DNA of 64,000 nt from Coprobacillus sp. CAG:698. Its GTDB lineage: Bacteria > Bacillota_I > Bacilli_A > ML615J-28 > CAG-698. This document shows positions 24,803-33,389 of the stretch, one piece after another. The position numbers and the translations under genes were made by a program. The stretch is taken from assembly GCA_000431235.1 (NCBI GenBank), contig HF988729.1:2510-66509 (forward strand), given 5' to 3'. The notes under the pieces are model-generated. The model saw only the letters and a program-made list of their open reading frames with translations. It ran no database searches and was not told the origin of the DNA. Position 1 is the first letter of the stretch. Each line of letters starts with the position of its first letter.

Positions 24803-25384
24803 ATGAATAGTATTAAAAAGTTATTTCAAAAGTTTAAAGTTGAAAGTATTGTAAGTGCGGTTTTCGCAATTATCTTAGGTATTCTATTTGTTGCTATGCC
24901 AAATAGTTCAGCAAATGCCTTATGTACAGTTTCTGGCGTATTCTTCATTATAACTGGTTTAACGTTAATAATGGCTTTTGTTGCTGGTGGATTTTTCTTT
25001 GGTGGACATTTACTTATTTTAGGAATAGCATTATTAATATGTGGTGCTTTTACATTGTCATATCCTAATGAATTTAAAGATCTGATTAAAATAATATTTG
25101 GTATTTACATAATAGTAGATGGAACAACAAGTCTTGTTGATAGTATCTATTGTGCAAGAGCAAAAATCAGAGGTTGGTTTGTCTTGACAATTATCTCATT
25201 TCTTTCTATAATACTAGGATCTATCTTAATGCTTGCAACATTTGAAACAATAGTAATTTTTATGGGATGTGCTTTAATAATTGATGGAATCTGTGACCTG
25301 ATTGAAATATTAGTCTTCAGTAAAAAAGTTAGAGAAGCAAAGAAAAGATTACTTGATAGTCATGAAACAATATATATTGACTAA
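24803..25384 (+). CDS. DUF308 (HdeD-like) membrane protein
   Basis: A 193-residue membrane protein of six predicted helices in three hairpins, each with small-residue motifs (ILGILFVAMP; GIALLICGAFTLSYP; IYIIVDGTTSLVDSI; ILGSILMLATF), the pattern of the HdeD/DUF308 family. Linked to acid stress in enterobacteria, unknown here. AGGAG lies eight bases before the ATG. A terminator follows at once. Confidence 0.75.
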   Translation: MNSIKKLFQKFKVESIVSAVFAIILGILFVAMPNSSANALCTVSGVFFIITGLTLIMAFVAGGFFFGGHLLILGIALLICGAFTLSYPNEFKDLIKIIFGIYIIVDGTTSLVDSIYCARAKIRGWFVLTIISFLSIILGSILMLATFETIVIFMGCALIIDGICDLIEILVFSKKVREAKKRLLDSHETIYID

Positions 25385-25390
25385 AAAATG

Positions 25391-25423
25391 ACATAAGGAA
25401 AAACCTTATGTTTTTATTTTTTT
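25391..25423 (+). terminator. Terminator after the DUF308 gene
   Basis: ACATAAGG (25391-25398)/CCTTATGT (25404-25411), A5 loop, long T tail. Confidence 0.85.
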
Positions 25424-25534
25424 AAAAAAAATTAATTTTTTAGAATATTTTTTAAAATTTTTGTGTTATGTATAATGTAAAGAGAAAAAGGAGAATTATC
25501 AAGAGTTACTATTGATATTAATCCAAGCATTGAG

Positions 25535-26617
25535 ATGATGGTTGATGAAGATCAAAAAGTTTTATCTGTATCAGCACTTAACGATGATGGAAGCATAATC
25601 ATCAGTGGTGAAGAAATCGTCGGAAAAGATGTTGAAGAAGCAACAAAATTAATTCTTGAATTAAGCACAGAAACAGGCTATATAGTTAAAGGTGAAATTA
25701 CTAGTACTGATAACACTATAAATATTACCGTATCAGGAAATACTGAATATGCAGAAAAGCTTGCTAATAAGATTATTGATAGCGGAAACAAAGCTTTAGA
25801 AAAACTAGGAATTGAAGCTAAACTAAATAAAGTTAAAGCTATGGCTGTTGCTGAACTTAAAAAATTAGTTTTAGAAAATTCAACATTCACAGAAGCAGAA
25901 GTTGAAGCTATGACTGAGGAAGAATTACTAAAAGCATTAGTAGTTGGCAGAATGGAAACAGCAATATTAATTTCTGAAGACTTAAAGAAAGTATACTTTG
26001 AAGCGAAAGCATATGAAATTAAATTTGCCGAAAAAGAAGCAACAAAAAAAATAATTAAAGAAATTGATGGAGTTTCGCAAATACTTGTTGGAACTTATAG
26101 TACATTACTAACTGGTTATCGTGAATTTATAACTTCTTTAGAAGATTTAAAATACGATACTCTAATTTCTCCAGACTCAGAATATCAAATTTTATTAGCT
26201 AAAGTACGAGAAGCAAAAGCTAAATATTTAGAACAAAGAAGTTTTGTTTTAACATTAGAAGCTGGTGATGTGAAAGTTAAAGCCGAAGTAGAATTAAACA
26301 ATTTAAAGAAAGCATATGAAGATTTAGAAAAATTATTAGTTGAATGTGGAAACGCTGCTGTTAAAAGCTTTGATTACACAATCAATAAATTAAAAGAAGC
26401 CGAAGTTGCCTTGACAGAAGTAGAGAACAAATTAAAAAGTGTAGATGTAGAGAAAGTATTGACGGAAAAAACACAAGAAATCGAAAATGTGATTAATAGT
26501 ACAAAAAATGAGTTCTTCGATAAATTTGAAAAAGCTCACAAAGAAGATATCGAAAAAGTAGAAGCAGACTTCATAGCTAAAAAAGAAGAACTTAAAAAGT
26601 CAATAATCGCAAAGTAA
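25535..26617 (+). CDS. 5'-truncated RsgI-like anti-sigma factor paralog
   Basis: An intact 360-codon reading frame whose product starts inside the extracytoplasmic RsgI-type domain. In the same frame, coding similarity extends upstream to about 25502 (RVTIDINPSIE), matching IIQIDVNPSVE of the neighbour at 27187, but no ATG, GTG or TTG exists before ATG 25535; the frame is closed by TAA at 25478-25480. The neighbour's cytoplasmic N-terminus and membrane helix are missing. TATAAT (25471-25476) and AAAGGAG (25487-25492) lie immediately upstream but lead to no standard start. The rest is helical and coiled-coil-rich (Glu/Lys). Probably a deletion derivative of a sigma-rsgI duplicate; it may be untranslated or make a cytoplasmic fragment. 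Confidence 0.55.
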   Translation: MMVDEDQKVLSVSALNDDGSIIISGEEIVGKDVEEATKLILELSTETGYIVKGEITSTDNTINITVSGNTEYAEKLANKIIDSGNKALEKLGIEAKLNKVKAMAVAELKKLVLENSTFTEAEVEAMTEEELLKALVVGRMETAILISEDLKKVYFEAKAYEIKFAEKEATKKIIKEIDGVSQILVGTYSTLLTGYREFITSLEDLKYDTLISPDSEYQILLAKVREAKAKYLEQRSFVLTLEAGDVKVKAEVELNNLKKAYEDLEKLLVECGNAAVKSFDYTINKLKEAEVALTEVENKLKSVDVEKVLTEKTQEIENVINSTKNEFFDKFEKAHKEDIEKVEADFIAKKEELKKSIIAK

Positions 26618-26627
26618 CTAAAAAATG

Positions 26628-26657
26628 TTAACAGTTATTGCTATTTTGTGATATAAT
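26628..26657 (+). promoter_or_regulatory. Promoter of the ECF sigma operon
   Basis: TTAACA (26628-26633), an 18-base spacer and TGaTATAAT (TATAAT 26652-26657). A housekeeping-type promoter, so no sign here of autoregulation by the ECF factor. Confidence 0.55.
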
Positions 26658-26690
26658 TATCGTAATTAGTCACTGAAAGGATAGCAACTG

Positions 26691-27173
26691 ATGAATAGTT
26701 TTCATGAAAGATTAAAAAACAAAGATGAAGAAGCTTTTGAAAAACTATATGATAAATATGTAAAACTTGTTTATCACATAACATATTCATACACAAGGTG
26801 TAAAGAAGATGCAGAAGACTTAACAATTGAGGTCTTTACAAAAGTTTATAATAATTTAGATAAATATGAAGAACGACAAAAACTAAAAGAATGGATTAGT
26901 GAAATTGCTAGAAATACAGCTTTAAACTTTGTTACTCGTAATAAAATGAAAGATGTAATCTTTGACGATGAAGTTGTTGATAGTGTTCATTCCTATGATA
27001 GTACTCATACCGAGTTAATTGATTTGTTTGAGAAAAGATTAGATAATGAAACAAAACAAATAATGATCATGAAATTTATTTATAATTATACTTTTAAAGA
27101 AATTGCAAAAGTGAACAATATGACTTTAGGAAAGGTTCAAGGATTATACTATGATGGAATAGAAAAATTATGA
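26691..27173 (+). CDS. ECF-type sigma-70 family factor
   Basis: A 160-residue RNA polymerase sigma factor with only regions 2 and 4. Region 2 spans about 1-85 (DEEAFEKLYDKYVKLVYHITYSYTR; AEDLTIEVFTKVYNNLDKYE; LKEWISEIARNTALNFVTRNK), region 4 about 110-160 (DNETKQIMIMKFIYNYTFKEIAKVNNMTLGKVQGLYYDG). Start behind AAAGGA. The next gene, 13 bases downstream, encodes a single-pass protein with an RsgI-type outer domain, the expected membrane anti-sigma partner. The signal it answers to is unknown; RsgI-type domains in clostridia are tied to polysaccharide sensing. Confidence 0.85.
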   Translation: MNSFHERLKNKDEEAFEKLYDKYVKLVYHITYSYTRCKEDAEDLTIEVFTKVYNNLDKYEERQKLKEWISEIARNTALNFVTRNKMKDVIFDDEVVDSVHSYDSTHTELIDLFEKRLDNETKQIMIMKFIYNYTFKEIAKVNNMTLGKVQGLYYDGIEKL

Positions 27174-27186
27174 AAGGAGCTTAAAA

Positions 27187-28515
27187 ATGGATAAACTTGA
27201 AAAAAATATTAAAGAATCTTTAAATGATAAATTTATAGAAAAAAATCCAAGTGATGACATCAAAAAGCGCCTTTTTAGTAGACTTGGATTGCAAGTGAAA
27301 CAAAAAAAGTTTTCTAAAAGTAACTTGATTAAATTATGTACATCGTTTGCTTGTCTTGTTCTAGTAATTATTTGTTCAATTTTAATCTTTTCAAATGACA
27401 ATGTGAATACTCTTAAGTATGAAGCGATTATCCAAATAGACGTTAATCCTAGTGTTGAATTTGTCGTTGATGATAGTGATAAAGTCTTATCAGTAAAAGG
27501 ATTAAATGATGACGGAAAATTAATTCTAACAGATGAAGAATTTGAGAACTTATCATTAAAAGATGCTGTCAGTAAACTTTTAAATCTTGAAGAAAAAACA
27601 AATTTTCTTTCAGAAACTAATAAAAATGTTGCTCAAACCTTAACAATAGAAAACAAAGGTGTTGAAGAAGTACTTACTAATAAGCTAAATCAAATTCTCA
27701 AAAGTACTCAAAATAATTTATCTACAAATATAGAGATAAAATTCAATACAAGTAAATCAATTGAAGATTTAAAAGATTATGTAAATTCTATTGATATAAT
27801 TAAAAATGTTCAGGACTTACAATATAGTGAACTAATTGGAATTGTAAGAAAGTATCACGAAGACGTTAGAACGTTAGATAGTATTGCTCTTGAGAATTTA
27901 TATTTAAAGTCAAAAACAGAATACTTTGAAGAGCTAAAAGAAAATAAAATAAAAGAACTTGTAAATGATTTAGATGATTCATATAAAACACAAATAGATA
28001 GATATAATAAGTTATATTTACTTGTAAAGGAAACATATAATAATTTACAAGCAACATATGAAAGTTTGTATGTAGATAATAATTCTCCTTACAAAATGGC
28101 TTTAAAAGACTTAGAAGAAGTGAAAGATGAAATAGCTCTACAAGAGAAAAAAGTTGAAGAAGCTAGAAAAGGTTCATCGTATTACATTTTGAAGAAAGAA
28201 GAAGCAATTTTAGAACGCTTAAAATATAAATATGAAATATGCTCAGCAGCTTTAGAATATCAAGAACAGATAGCAAGTGAAGCTTATGAATATATATCTA
28301 ATGAACTTGAAGAACTTTTAAAAGAACTTAAAGATGTCAAAGAATCACTTCCAGAGTCAATAAAGAATATAAAACTTTCAGACATTATAGATACAGAAGA
28401 AAAAGAGAAAGAATGTGAAGAAAGTATTAAAAGTACTTTTATCACAAAGTATCAAAATGATATAGATAACGCTAGAAAAGAAAAGTTAGAGAGAAAAGAA
28501 TCATTAATAAATTAG
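27187..28515 (+). CDS. Membrane anti-sigma factor with RsgI-type extracytoplasmic domain
   Basis: A 442-residue single-pass protein, the probable anti-sigma factor for the preceding sigma gene. Residues 1-47 are cytoplasmic and basic and would hold the sigma; 48-70 are the membrane helix (LCTSFACLVLVIICSILIFS); 78-200 match the RsgI middle domain (IIQIDVNPSVEFVVDDSDKVLSVKGLNDDGK); the rest is long helices with coiled-coil character (MALKDLEEVKDEIALQEKKVEEARKG). No carbohydrate-binding or protease domain follows, unlike many clostridial RsgI proteins. SD AAAGGAG precedes the ATG. A truncated paralog lies upstream at 25535. Confidence 0.75.
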   Translation: MDKLEKNIKESLNDKFIEKNPSDDIKKRLFSRLGLQVKQKKFSKSNLIKLCTSFACLVLVIICSILIFSNDNVNTLKYEAIIQIDVNPSVEFVVDDSDKVLSVKGLNDDGKLILTDEEFENLSLKDAVSKLLNLEEKTNFLSETNKNVAQTLTIENKGVEEVLTNKLNQILKSTQNNLSTNIEIKFNTSKSIEDLKDYVNSIDIIKNVQDLQYSELIGIVRKYHEDVRTLDSIALENLYLKSKTEYFEELKENKIKELVNDLDDSYKTQIDRYNKLYLLVKETYNNLQATYESLYVDNNSPYKMALKDLEEVKDEIALQEKKVEEARKGSSYYILKKEEAILERLKYKYEICSAALEYQEQIASEAYEYISNELEELLKELKDVKESLPESIKNIKLSDIIDTEEKEKECEESIKSTFITKYQNDIDNARKEKLERKESLIN

Positions 28516-28560
28516 TAGATAATATATCTTAAAATAATAACCATTGTGGCCTCCAGCCCA

Positions 28561-28602
28561 ACAAAGAAACGTTAGTTTTTATAATTAACGTTTTTTTGTT
28601 AT
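28561..28602 (+). terminator. Terminator of the sigma/anti-sigma operon
   Basis: ACAAAGAAACGTTA (28561-28574) pairs with TAACGTTTTTTTGT (28586-28599). The 28516-28814 gap otherwise holds a short GC-rich patch (28546-28560) and the V-ATPase promoter; I see no gene there. Confidence 0.75.
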
Positions 28603-28752
28603 ATTAAATTATAGGAAATAATAAACTGATAAAATAGATATTAAGAGTATAAAAATGTTATTATTTTGAAGACAATATGGAAATATTATACAAAAATAGA
28701 AAAAAATTAATTAGATATAATCATAAATTAAATATAGATATAATTATATAAC

Positions 28753-28781
28753 TTGAAAAAAAAGAAAAAAAATGTTATAAT
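28753..28781 (+). promoter_or_regulatory. Promoter of the V-ATPase operon
   Basis: TTGAAA (28753-28758), a 17-base spacer and TGtTATAAT (TATAAT 28776-28781), 34 bases before ATG 28815. Confidence 0.7.
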
Positions 28782-28814
28782 AGTTTAGTATGCGTAAAAA
28801 AGGTGGTGAAAACA

Positions 28815-29123
28815 ATGTCTATCATCGAAAAGATTAAAGTGACTGAGGAAAAGGCTGATAAAATAAGAGAAGAAGCCTCTTTAGAAGTTTCTAAAATGCT
28901 TGATGAAGTTAACTTAAAAAACAAAGAGTTAGTAAAGAATATGTATGAGGCTGCTAAGAAAAGCATTGAATTAGAATATAAGAATACACTTAATCAAATT
29001 GAAAAGATTAAAGAATCAAAATTAGATGAATGTCAAAAGATTAACGACTCAAATAGGAAAATCGCGAAAGCCCACCTAAATGAAACTGTTGATTTCATTT
29101 TAAAGAAGGTGATTGATTCGTGA
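28815..29123 (+). CDS. ntpF: V-type ATPase peripheral-stalk subunit (NtpF/G-H type)
   Basis: A 102-residue, almost wholly helical, charged protein (EKIKVTEEKADKIREEASLEVSKMLDEV) fitting the subunit that pairs with subunit E to form the peripheral stalk. It is the first gene of the operon, exactly the place of ntpF in the Enterococcus hirae ntpFIKECGABDHJ order. ATG 28815 follows AAAGGTGG; a GTG at 28803 sits in the SD. The next gene overlaps its last four bases. The short length gives weak family signal; position is the main support. Confidence 0.75.
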   Translation: MSIIEKIKVTEEKADKIREEASLEVSKMLDEVNLKNKELVKNMYEAAKKSIELEYKNTLNQIEKIKESKLDECQKINDSNRKIAKAHLNETVDFILKKVIDS

Positions 29124-31000
29124 TTGTTCCAATGAAAAAAGTTCAAATTGCTGTATTCAAGGAAGATTTTGATAAGGTAATTAAATCTTTACAACGATTT
29201 GAACTTATGATGATAATAAATAAAGAAGGTGGAGATGCTTCTATTTCTCTTGATCTTAATGAAGCTTTGCAACAAAGAGTTACAAAGACATTAGCCCTTG
29301 TAAAGAAATATGAAGAAAAGAAGCCACTATTTGATTATCAAGTTGCAGATTATAATGAGTTTAAAGAAGTGTCTAAAGAAAGTCTAGACTTACTTGAGAA
29401 GCTTGAGAAGTTTATTAGTAGAAACGATGAAATTAAGCAAATAATTAAAGGGAAAAATGAAACTCTTGAAAATCTCAAACTTTGGTTAGAATTAGAATAT
29501 TTGCCTGAGGAAGTAAAAGATACAAAATATGCGAAAACGTATATTGGTTACGTACCAAGTCGAAGTCTTGAGAGATTTACTGAAGAAGCAAAGAAGGATG
29601 GCTTTGACTATCAAGTTTATGGTAAAAATAGTCAATTTGCTGCTGTTATGGTTTTTTGCTATTATGAAGACAATGACAGTTTACAAGAATTATTGAAAAA
29701 ATATGAGTTTACTGATTTCACACTTCCTAAGATTGATTGTAAAATCAAAGAGTATTATGACAAGATTATTAAAGAAATTGATGAACTAAATGATGAATAT
29801 ATTGCAAATTTAAATACAATTAAAGAGTACGTAAAAAGAAGTGATGAACTTAGAGTATTAAGCGACCAAATTCTTACTCAAGAAGAAATCAATAACGTTA
29901 GATGTGATGTTACTGAAGAAACTAAAGTTATCGAAGGCTGGGTAAGAGATTATGAAAAGGATCAAGTTGAAAAAGCTATCAAAGAAGTAACAGATGACTA
30001 TATCCTTGAGATTACTGATCCAGAAGATGGTGACGCTGTTCCAACTTATACAAAGAACAAAAAGTTTCCTTCACAATTTGAACAAGTTACTGATATGTTT
30101 TCTAAGCCAAATTATCATGAGGTTGATCCTAACCCTGTGATGTCAGTTTGGTATTGGTTCTTGTTTGGAATGATGATGGGAGATGCTGGATATGGACTAC
30201 TTATGATTGTTGCAGCTTTCATTTTTAGAAAGTTAGCAAAACCTAAAGGAAACACTTTAAAACTAGTTAATATAATTATGTATTCTGGTGTTCCAACAAT
30301 TTTTTGGGGAATAATTTTTGGAAGTTATTTTGGATTTAATCCTCAAACTGATTTTGGAATATCTTGGTGGTGGTACTGGTTTGCTCCAATGGATAATCCA
30401 ATCAAGATGTTAATTGTGTCAGTCGCAGTTGGAGCATTACACTTAATTACAGGACTAATTGTGAAGTGCGTTATATGTGTAAGAGAAAAAGATTATATAG
30501 AATTATTTTCTAAAAATCTAAGTTGGATACTTATTCTATCGGGAATAGGTTTATATTTTATTTCTAATATGGCTGGAATTATATGTGCTGGTCTAGGCGT
30601 TGCACTAATCCTATTATTTGCTGGCGCTCGAAAAAAATCGATTTTTGGAAAAGCATTCTTTGGGATACTAGGTTTATATGATGTAACAAGCTATCTAGGA
30701 GATGTTTTATCTTATTCAAGAATTATGGCCTTAGCGATGTCAAGTGCTGCCGTTGCTATGGTTATGAATACTTTAGCAAACATGGTTGGTGGTTCTGTTG
30801 TAGGAATGTTTGCCGCAGCATTAATATTTGTTGCTGGACATATATTTAACATTGTTTTAGGACTATTATCAGCTTATGTTCACGATGCAAGACTTCAATA
30901 TATTGAATTCTTCGGAAAATTCTTTGAAGGTGGAGGCATAGACTTCAAACCTTTATCTATTAAAACAAAATATTTAAAAGATGTTATAAATACAAAATAA
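29120..31000 (+). CDS. ntpI: V-type ATPase subunit I (a-subunit)
   Basis: A 626-residue membrane subunit that forms the ion half-channels beside the K ring. Residues 1-330 are cytoplasmic and coiled-coil rich, binding the peripheral stalks; from ~340 there are about seven or eight helices (VWYWFLFGMMMGDAGYGLLMI; TIFWGIIFGSYFGF; LYDVTSYLGDVLSYSRIMALAMSSAAVAMVMN). The SYSRIMALAM segment holds the arginine that faces the carboxylate of the K ring. It starts with a GTG overlapping the preceding gene or the nearby ATG at 29132; the called start follows AAGGTG. Length is normal. Confidence 0.9.
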   Translation: MIVPMKKVQIAVFKEDFDKVIKSLQRFELMMIINKEGGDASISLDLNEALQQRVTKTLALVKKYEEKKPLFDYQVADYNEFKEVSKESLDLLEKLEKFISRNDEIKQIIKGKNETLENLKLWLELEYLPEEVKDTKYAKTYIGYVPSRSLERFTEEAKKDGFDYQVYGKNSQFAAVMVFCYYEDNDSLQELLKKYEFTDFTLPKIDCKIKEYYDKIIKEIDELNDEYIANLNTIKEYVKRSDELRVLSDQILTQEEINNVRCDVTEETKVIEGWVRDYEKDQVEKAIKEVTDDYILEITDPEDGDAVPTYTKNKKFPSQFEQVTDMFSKPNYHEVDPNPVMSVWYWFLFGMMMGDAGYGLLMIVAAFIFRKLAKPKGNTLKLVNIIMYSGVPTIFWGIIFGSYFGFNPQTDFGISWWWYWFAPMDNPIKMLIVSVAVGALHLITGLIVKCVICVREKDYIELFSKNLSWILILSGIGLYFISNMAGIICAGLGVALILLFAGARKKSIFGKAFFGILGLYDVTSYLGDVLSYSRIMALAMSSAAVAMVMNTLANMVGGSVVGMFAAALIFVAGHIFNIVLGLLSAYVHDARLQYIEFFGKFFEGGGIDFKPLSIKTKYLKDVINTK

Positions 31001-31019
31001 AAAAAGGAGATATTTTTAT

Positions 31020-31493
31020 ATGACAATCGGAACAATTATTGCTCTTGTCGGAGCAGCATTAGGAACTATTTTACCTGGTATTGGATCAATACTTGGTGTA
31101 CAAATGTGTGGAAAAGCATCTGCTGGTGTTACAGCTGAAAAACCTGAATTATTTGGTAAATTATTAGTATTACAAATTCTTCCTGGTACACAAGGATTAT
31201 ATGGATTCTTAGCATCATTCTTATTTATGATTACAACTGGTATGATTAGTGGTGATGCTGAAGCATTTGCTATGAGTACTTCAAGAGGATGGGCTTTCCT
31301 TGCTGCTTTCTTACCAATCACTATTAATGGTTTAATTTCTGCAATCTTCCAAGGTAAAGTTGCATTAGCTGGTATTATGATGACTGCAAAACAACCTGAT
31401 GCTTCAGGTAAAGGTATTACTATGGCAGTTTTAATTGAAACATATGCCATTCTTTCATTAATCGTTAGTATAATGTTAATATTTGCAATTTAA
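31020..31493 (+). CDS. ntpK: V-type ATPase subunit K, Na+-binding rotor subunit
   Basis: A 157-residue, four-helix duplicated proteolipid that forms the rotor ring. The sequence keeps the Na+-ligand set known from E. hirae NtpK (L61, T64, Q65, Q110, E139) as L54, T57 and Q58 in LQILPGTQGLYGF, Q111 in IFQGKV and E140 in LIETYA. A Na+-translocating machine is therefore likely rather than an H+ pump. GGAG is followed by a T-rich spacer before ATG 31020. A 32-base gap separates it from the E gene. Confidence 0.95.
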   Translation: MTIGTIIALVGAALGTILPGIGSILGVQMCGKASAGVTAEKPELFGKLLVLQILPGTQGLYGFLASFLFMITTGMISGDAEAFAMSTSRGWAFLAAFLPITINGLISAIFQGKVALAGIMMTAKQPDASGKGITMAVLIETYAILSLIVSIMLIFAI

Positions 31494-31525
31494 TAAGTCG
31501 TTAGAATAAACGCAAGGAGAGATCA

Positions 31526-32095
31526 GTGTATAATAAGATAATTGAAAAAGCAGAGGCTGAAGCTTCAAGAATTAAAGAAAATGGTGAATTAAAAGCAAGG
31601 AAATTAACAGATGAATTGCTTAATGAGACACAAGAAAAGATTAATCAAATGGTTGATGAAGCTAAGATTAAAAATGCTGACCTCATCAAAACAAAAACAG
31701 CTGAATTTGATCAAACATTAAAACAACAAGTTTTATCAAACCAAAAAGAATTAATCAAGGAAACATTTGATTATGCATTAGAAAAACTAGTGAAAATGAA
31801 TGATGAAGAACTTAGAAAATTTATAATAATTTCTCTACATAAATCAGGTCTTACTGGTGATGTTGTTCTAAAGGTAAATAAAGATGATTATAATAGATAT
31901 TATAATATTATCAAAAAAGTGTCTTTTGATAATATGAAATTAACACTAAGTTCAGAATCAGCGAATATAAAAGGTGGATTTATTATCGAAGGTAAATACT
32001 TCGATTTAGACAATTCTTACGAAGTAATCTTAAAGAATTTAAGTGAAGAATTAGAAACAAAAATTGCACAAATGCTTTTTAAAAATGAGGCATAA
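31526..32095 (+). CDS. ntpE: V-type ATPase subunit E
   Basis: A 189-residue peripheral-stalk subunit: long charged N-terminal helix (KIIEKAEAEASRIKENGELKARKLTDELLNETQEKI split over residues 4-40) and a small globular C-terminal domain (VVLKVNKDDYNRYYNII; NIKGGFIIEGKYFDLDNSYEVILKNL), as in the family. It starts with GTG 31526, five bases after AAGGAGA (31514-31520). It pairs with the product of the first gene in the operon. Next gene two bases downstream. Confidence 0.9.
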   Translation: MYNKIIEKAEAEASRIKENGELKARKLTDELLNETQEKINQMVDEAKIKNADLIKTKTAEFDQTLKQQVLSNQKELIKETFDYALEKLVKMNDEELRKFIIISLHKSGLTGDVVLKVNKDDYNRYYNIIKKVSFDNMKLTLSSESANIKGGFIIEGKYFDLDNSYEVILKNLSEELETKIAQMLFKNEA

Positions 32096-32097
32096 CT

Positions 32098-33018
32098 ATG
32101 AATTATCCTTATGCAAATGGAATTATAAGTGTAATTGAAAACAAAGTTCTAGATCGTAATAAGTTATATGTTCTTTCAAAATATGAGAAAAAAGAATTTA
32201 TCAAAGTCCTTTTAGCAATGAATTATGGAGGCAGTGGTGAGACTCTTGAGGACCTAATTGCTTCTGAAAATAATCGTGTAAAAGATTTGCTTAAAGAAAT
32301 TTCTCCTAAAAAAGAAGATACTAATTTATTCTATTTAGTAAATGATGCACAAAATATAAAGATTTTATACAAAATAAAAGTGTATAACTTAGACAAATAT
32401 GATTTGTTATCAGAAAATGGAACAATGGATTTAGAAATTTTATCACAAGCTATAATTGACAATAATTTTACAAATGCACCTAAGAGGTTAAAAGAATTAG
32501 TTACCAAAATTAATAGTCACCTAACAGATGATATAAATCCTAAAAACTTAAGTTCTCTTATTGATAATTCAATATATAGTTATGCAATTAAAGCAACTAA
32601 TAATCACATTTTAAAGAAGTACTTGACTTATCGTATAGATTTCAACAATGTGATTTCTATGTTACGTAGTAAAAACTTAAATTGGAATAAAAGTGAATAT
32701 TTTAAAATGTTTTTAGATAATGGTTCAATTTCTAAAAATGTTTTAGAAAACGTTTATGAAGCCTCTAAAGAAGAATTGATAAAATGTTTAGAAGTATTTT
32801 ATGATGGCAAAATCAGCAAGGTTTTGAAAAAAATAACTTCCCTTGATGAATGTCAATTGGAATTCGAACGTTTAATGCTTGAGTTAATGAAAGAATATAA
32901 AAATGAGCCTTTAAATATAGGTCCAGTAATATATTACTATTTACTTAAACAGGCAGAAGCCCAAAACATAAGAATTTTATATTCACTTGATAAAGTAGAT
33001 ATAAAGGATTTACTTTAA
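32098..33018 (+). CDS. ntpC: V-type ATPase subunit C (d-subunit)
   Basis: A 306-residue helical protein that caps the K ring and links it to the central stalk. It fits the V-ATPase C/d family: MNYPYANGIISVIENKVLDRNKL at the start, NDAQNIKILYKIKVYNL around 82-98, and the C-terminal GPVIYYYLLKQAEAQNIRILYSL motif. Length is typical. It is in the expected place between E and G. Confidence 0.88.
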   Translation: MNYPYANGIISVIENKVLDRNKLYVLSKYEKKEFIKVLLAMNYGGSGETLEDLIASENNRVKDLLKEISPKKEDTNLFYLVNDAQNIKILYKIKVYNLDKYDLLSENGTMDLEILSQAIIDNNFTNAPKRLKELVTKINSHLTDDINPKNLSSLIDNSIYSYAIKATNNHILKKYLTYRIDFNNVISMLRSKNLNWNKSEYFKMFLDNGSISKNVLENVYEASKEELIKCLEVFYDGKISKVLKKITSLDECQLEFERLMLELMKEYKNEPLNIGPVIYYYLLKQAEAQNIRILYSLDKVDIKDLL

Positions 33019-33056
33019 AAATATTAAATAATTTATTCTAGAAAGCAGGTGAAAGA

Positions 33057-33374
33057 ATGTCAGAAAAAGTAAAAGTAGCTGCCATAGGCACAGATGAATC
33101 TATAGCAATATATAATTCTGTAGGATTCAAAACTTATTTTTCAACTGATTATCAGAAAATAGATAAAATGATTTTTAAACTTTTTAAAGAAGGATGCAAA
33201 ATCATTTATGTTACTGAAAAAGTATATGAGAATATTCCTGAAACATTGGAAAAATATAGTCAAATGACTTATCCAATCATTCTACCGCTTCCTCTAGATA
33301 ATGTTAATAGCGGAGTTGGAATGAAAAAAAATAAAGCAAATGTTGAAAAGGCCATAGGCATAAACATTTTCTAG
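33057..33374 (+). CDS. ntpG: V-type ATPase central-stalk subunit F (NtpG)
   Basis: A 105-residue subunit with the Rossmann-like pattern of the F family: VAAIGTDESIAIYNSVGFKTYF, then CKIIYVTEKVYENIPETLEKY and YPIILPLPL. It binds the D subunit in the central rotor shaft. Named NtpG in E. hirae and subunit F in other nomenclature. SD AGGTG, seven bases before ATG 33057. 15 bases precede the A gene. Confidence 0.9.
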   Translation: MSEKVKVAAIGTDESIAIYNSVGFKTYFSTDYQKIDKMIFKLFKEGCKIIYVTEKVYENIPETLEKYSQMTYPIILPLPLDNVNSGVGMKKNKANVEKAIGINIF

Positions 33375-33389
33375 AAAGAGGTTAGATGA

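Noticed and set aside
31016..31450. Long minus-strand frame opposite ntpK (and similar frames opposite potC, metI and others)
   Set aside because: Shadow of a strongly biased, highly conserved gene; no SD, no family features.
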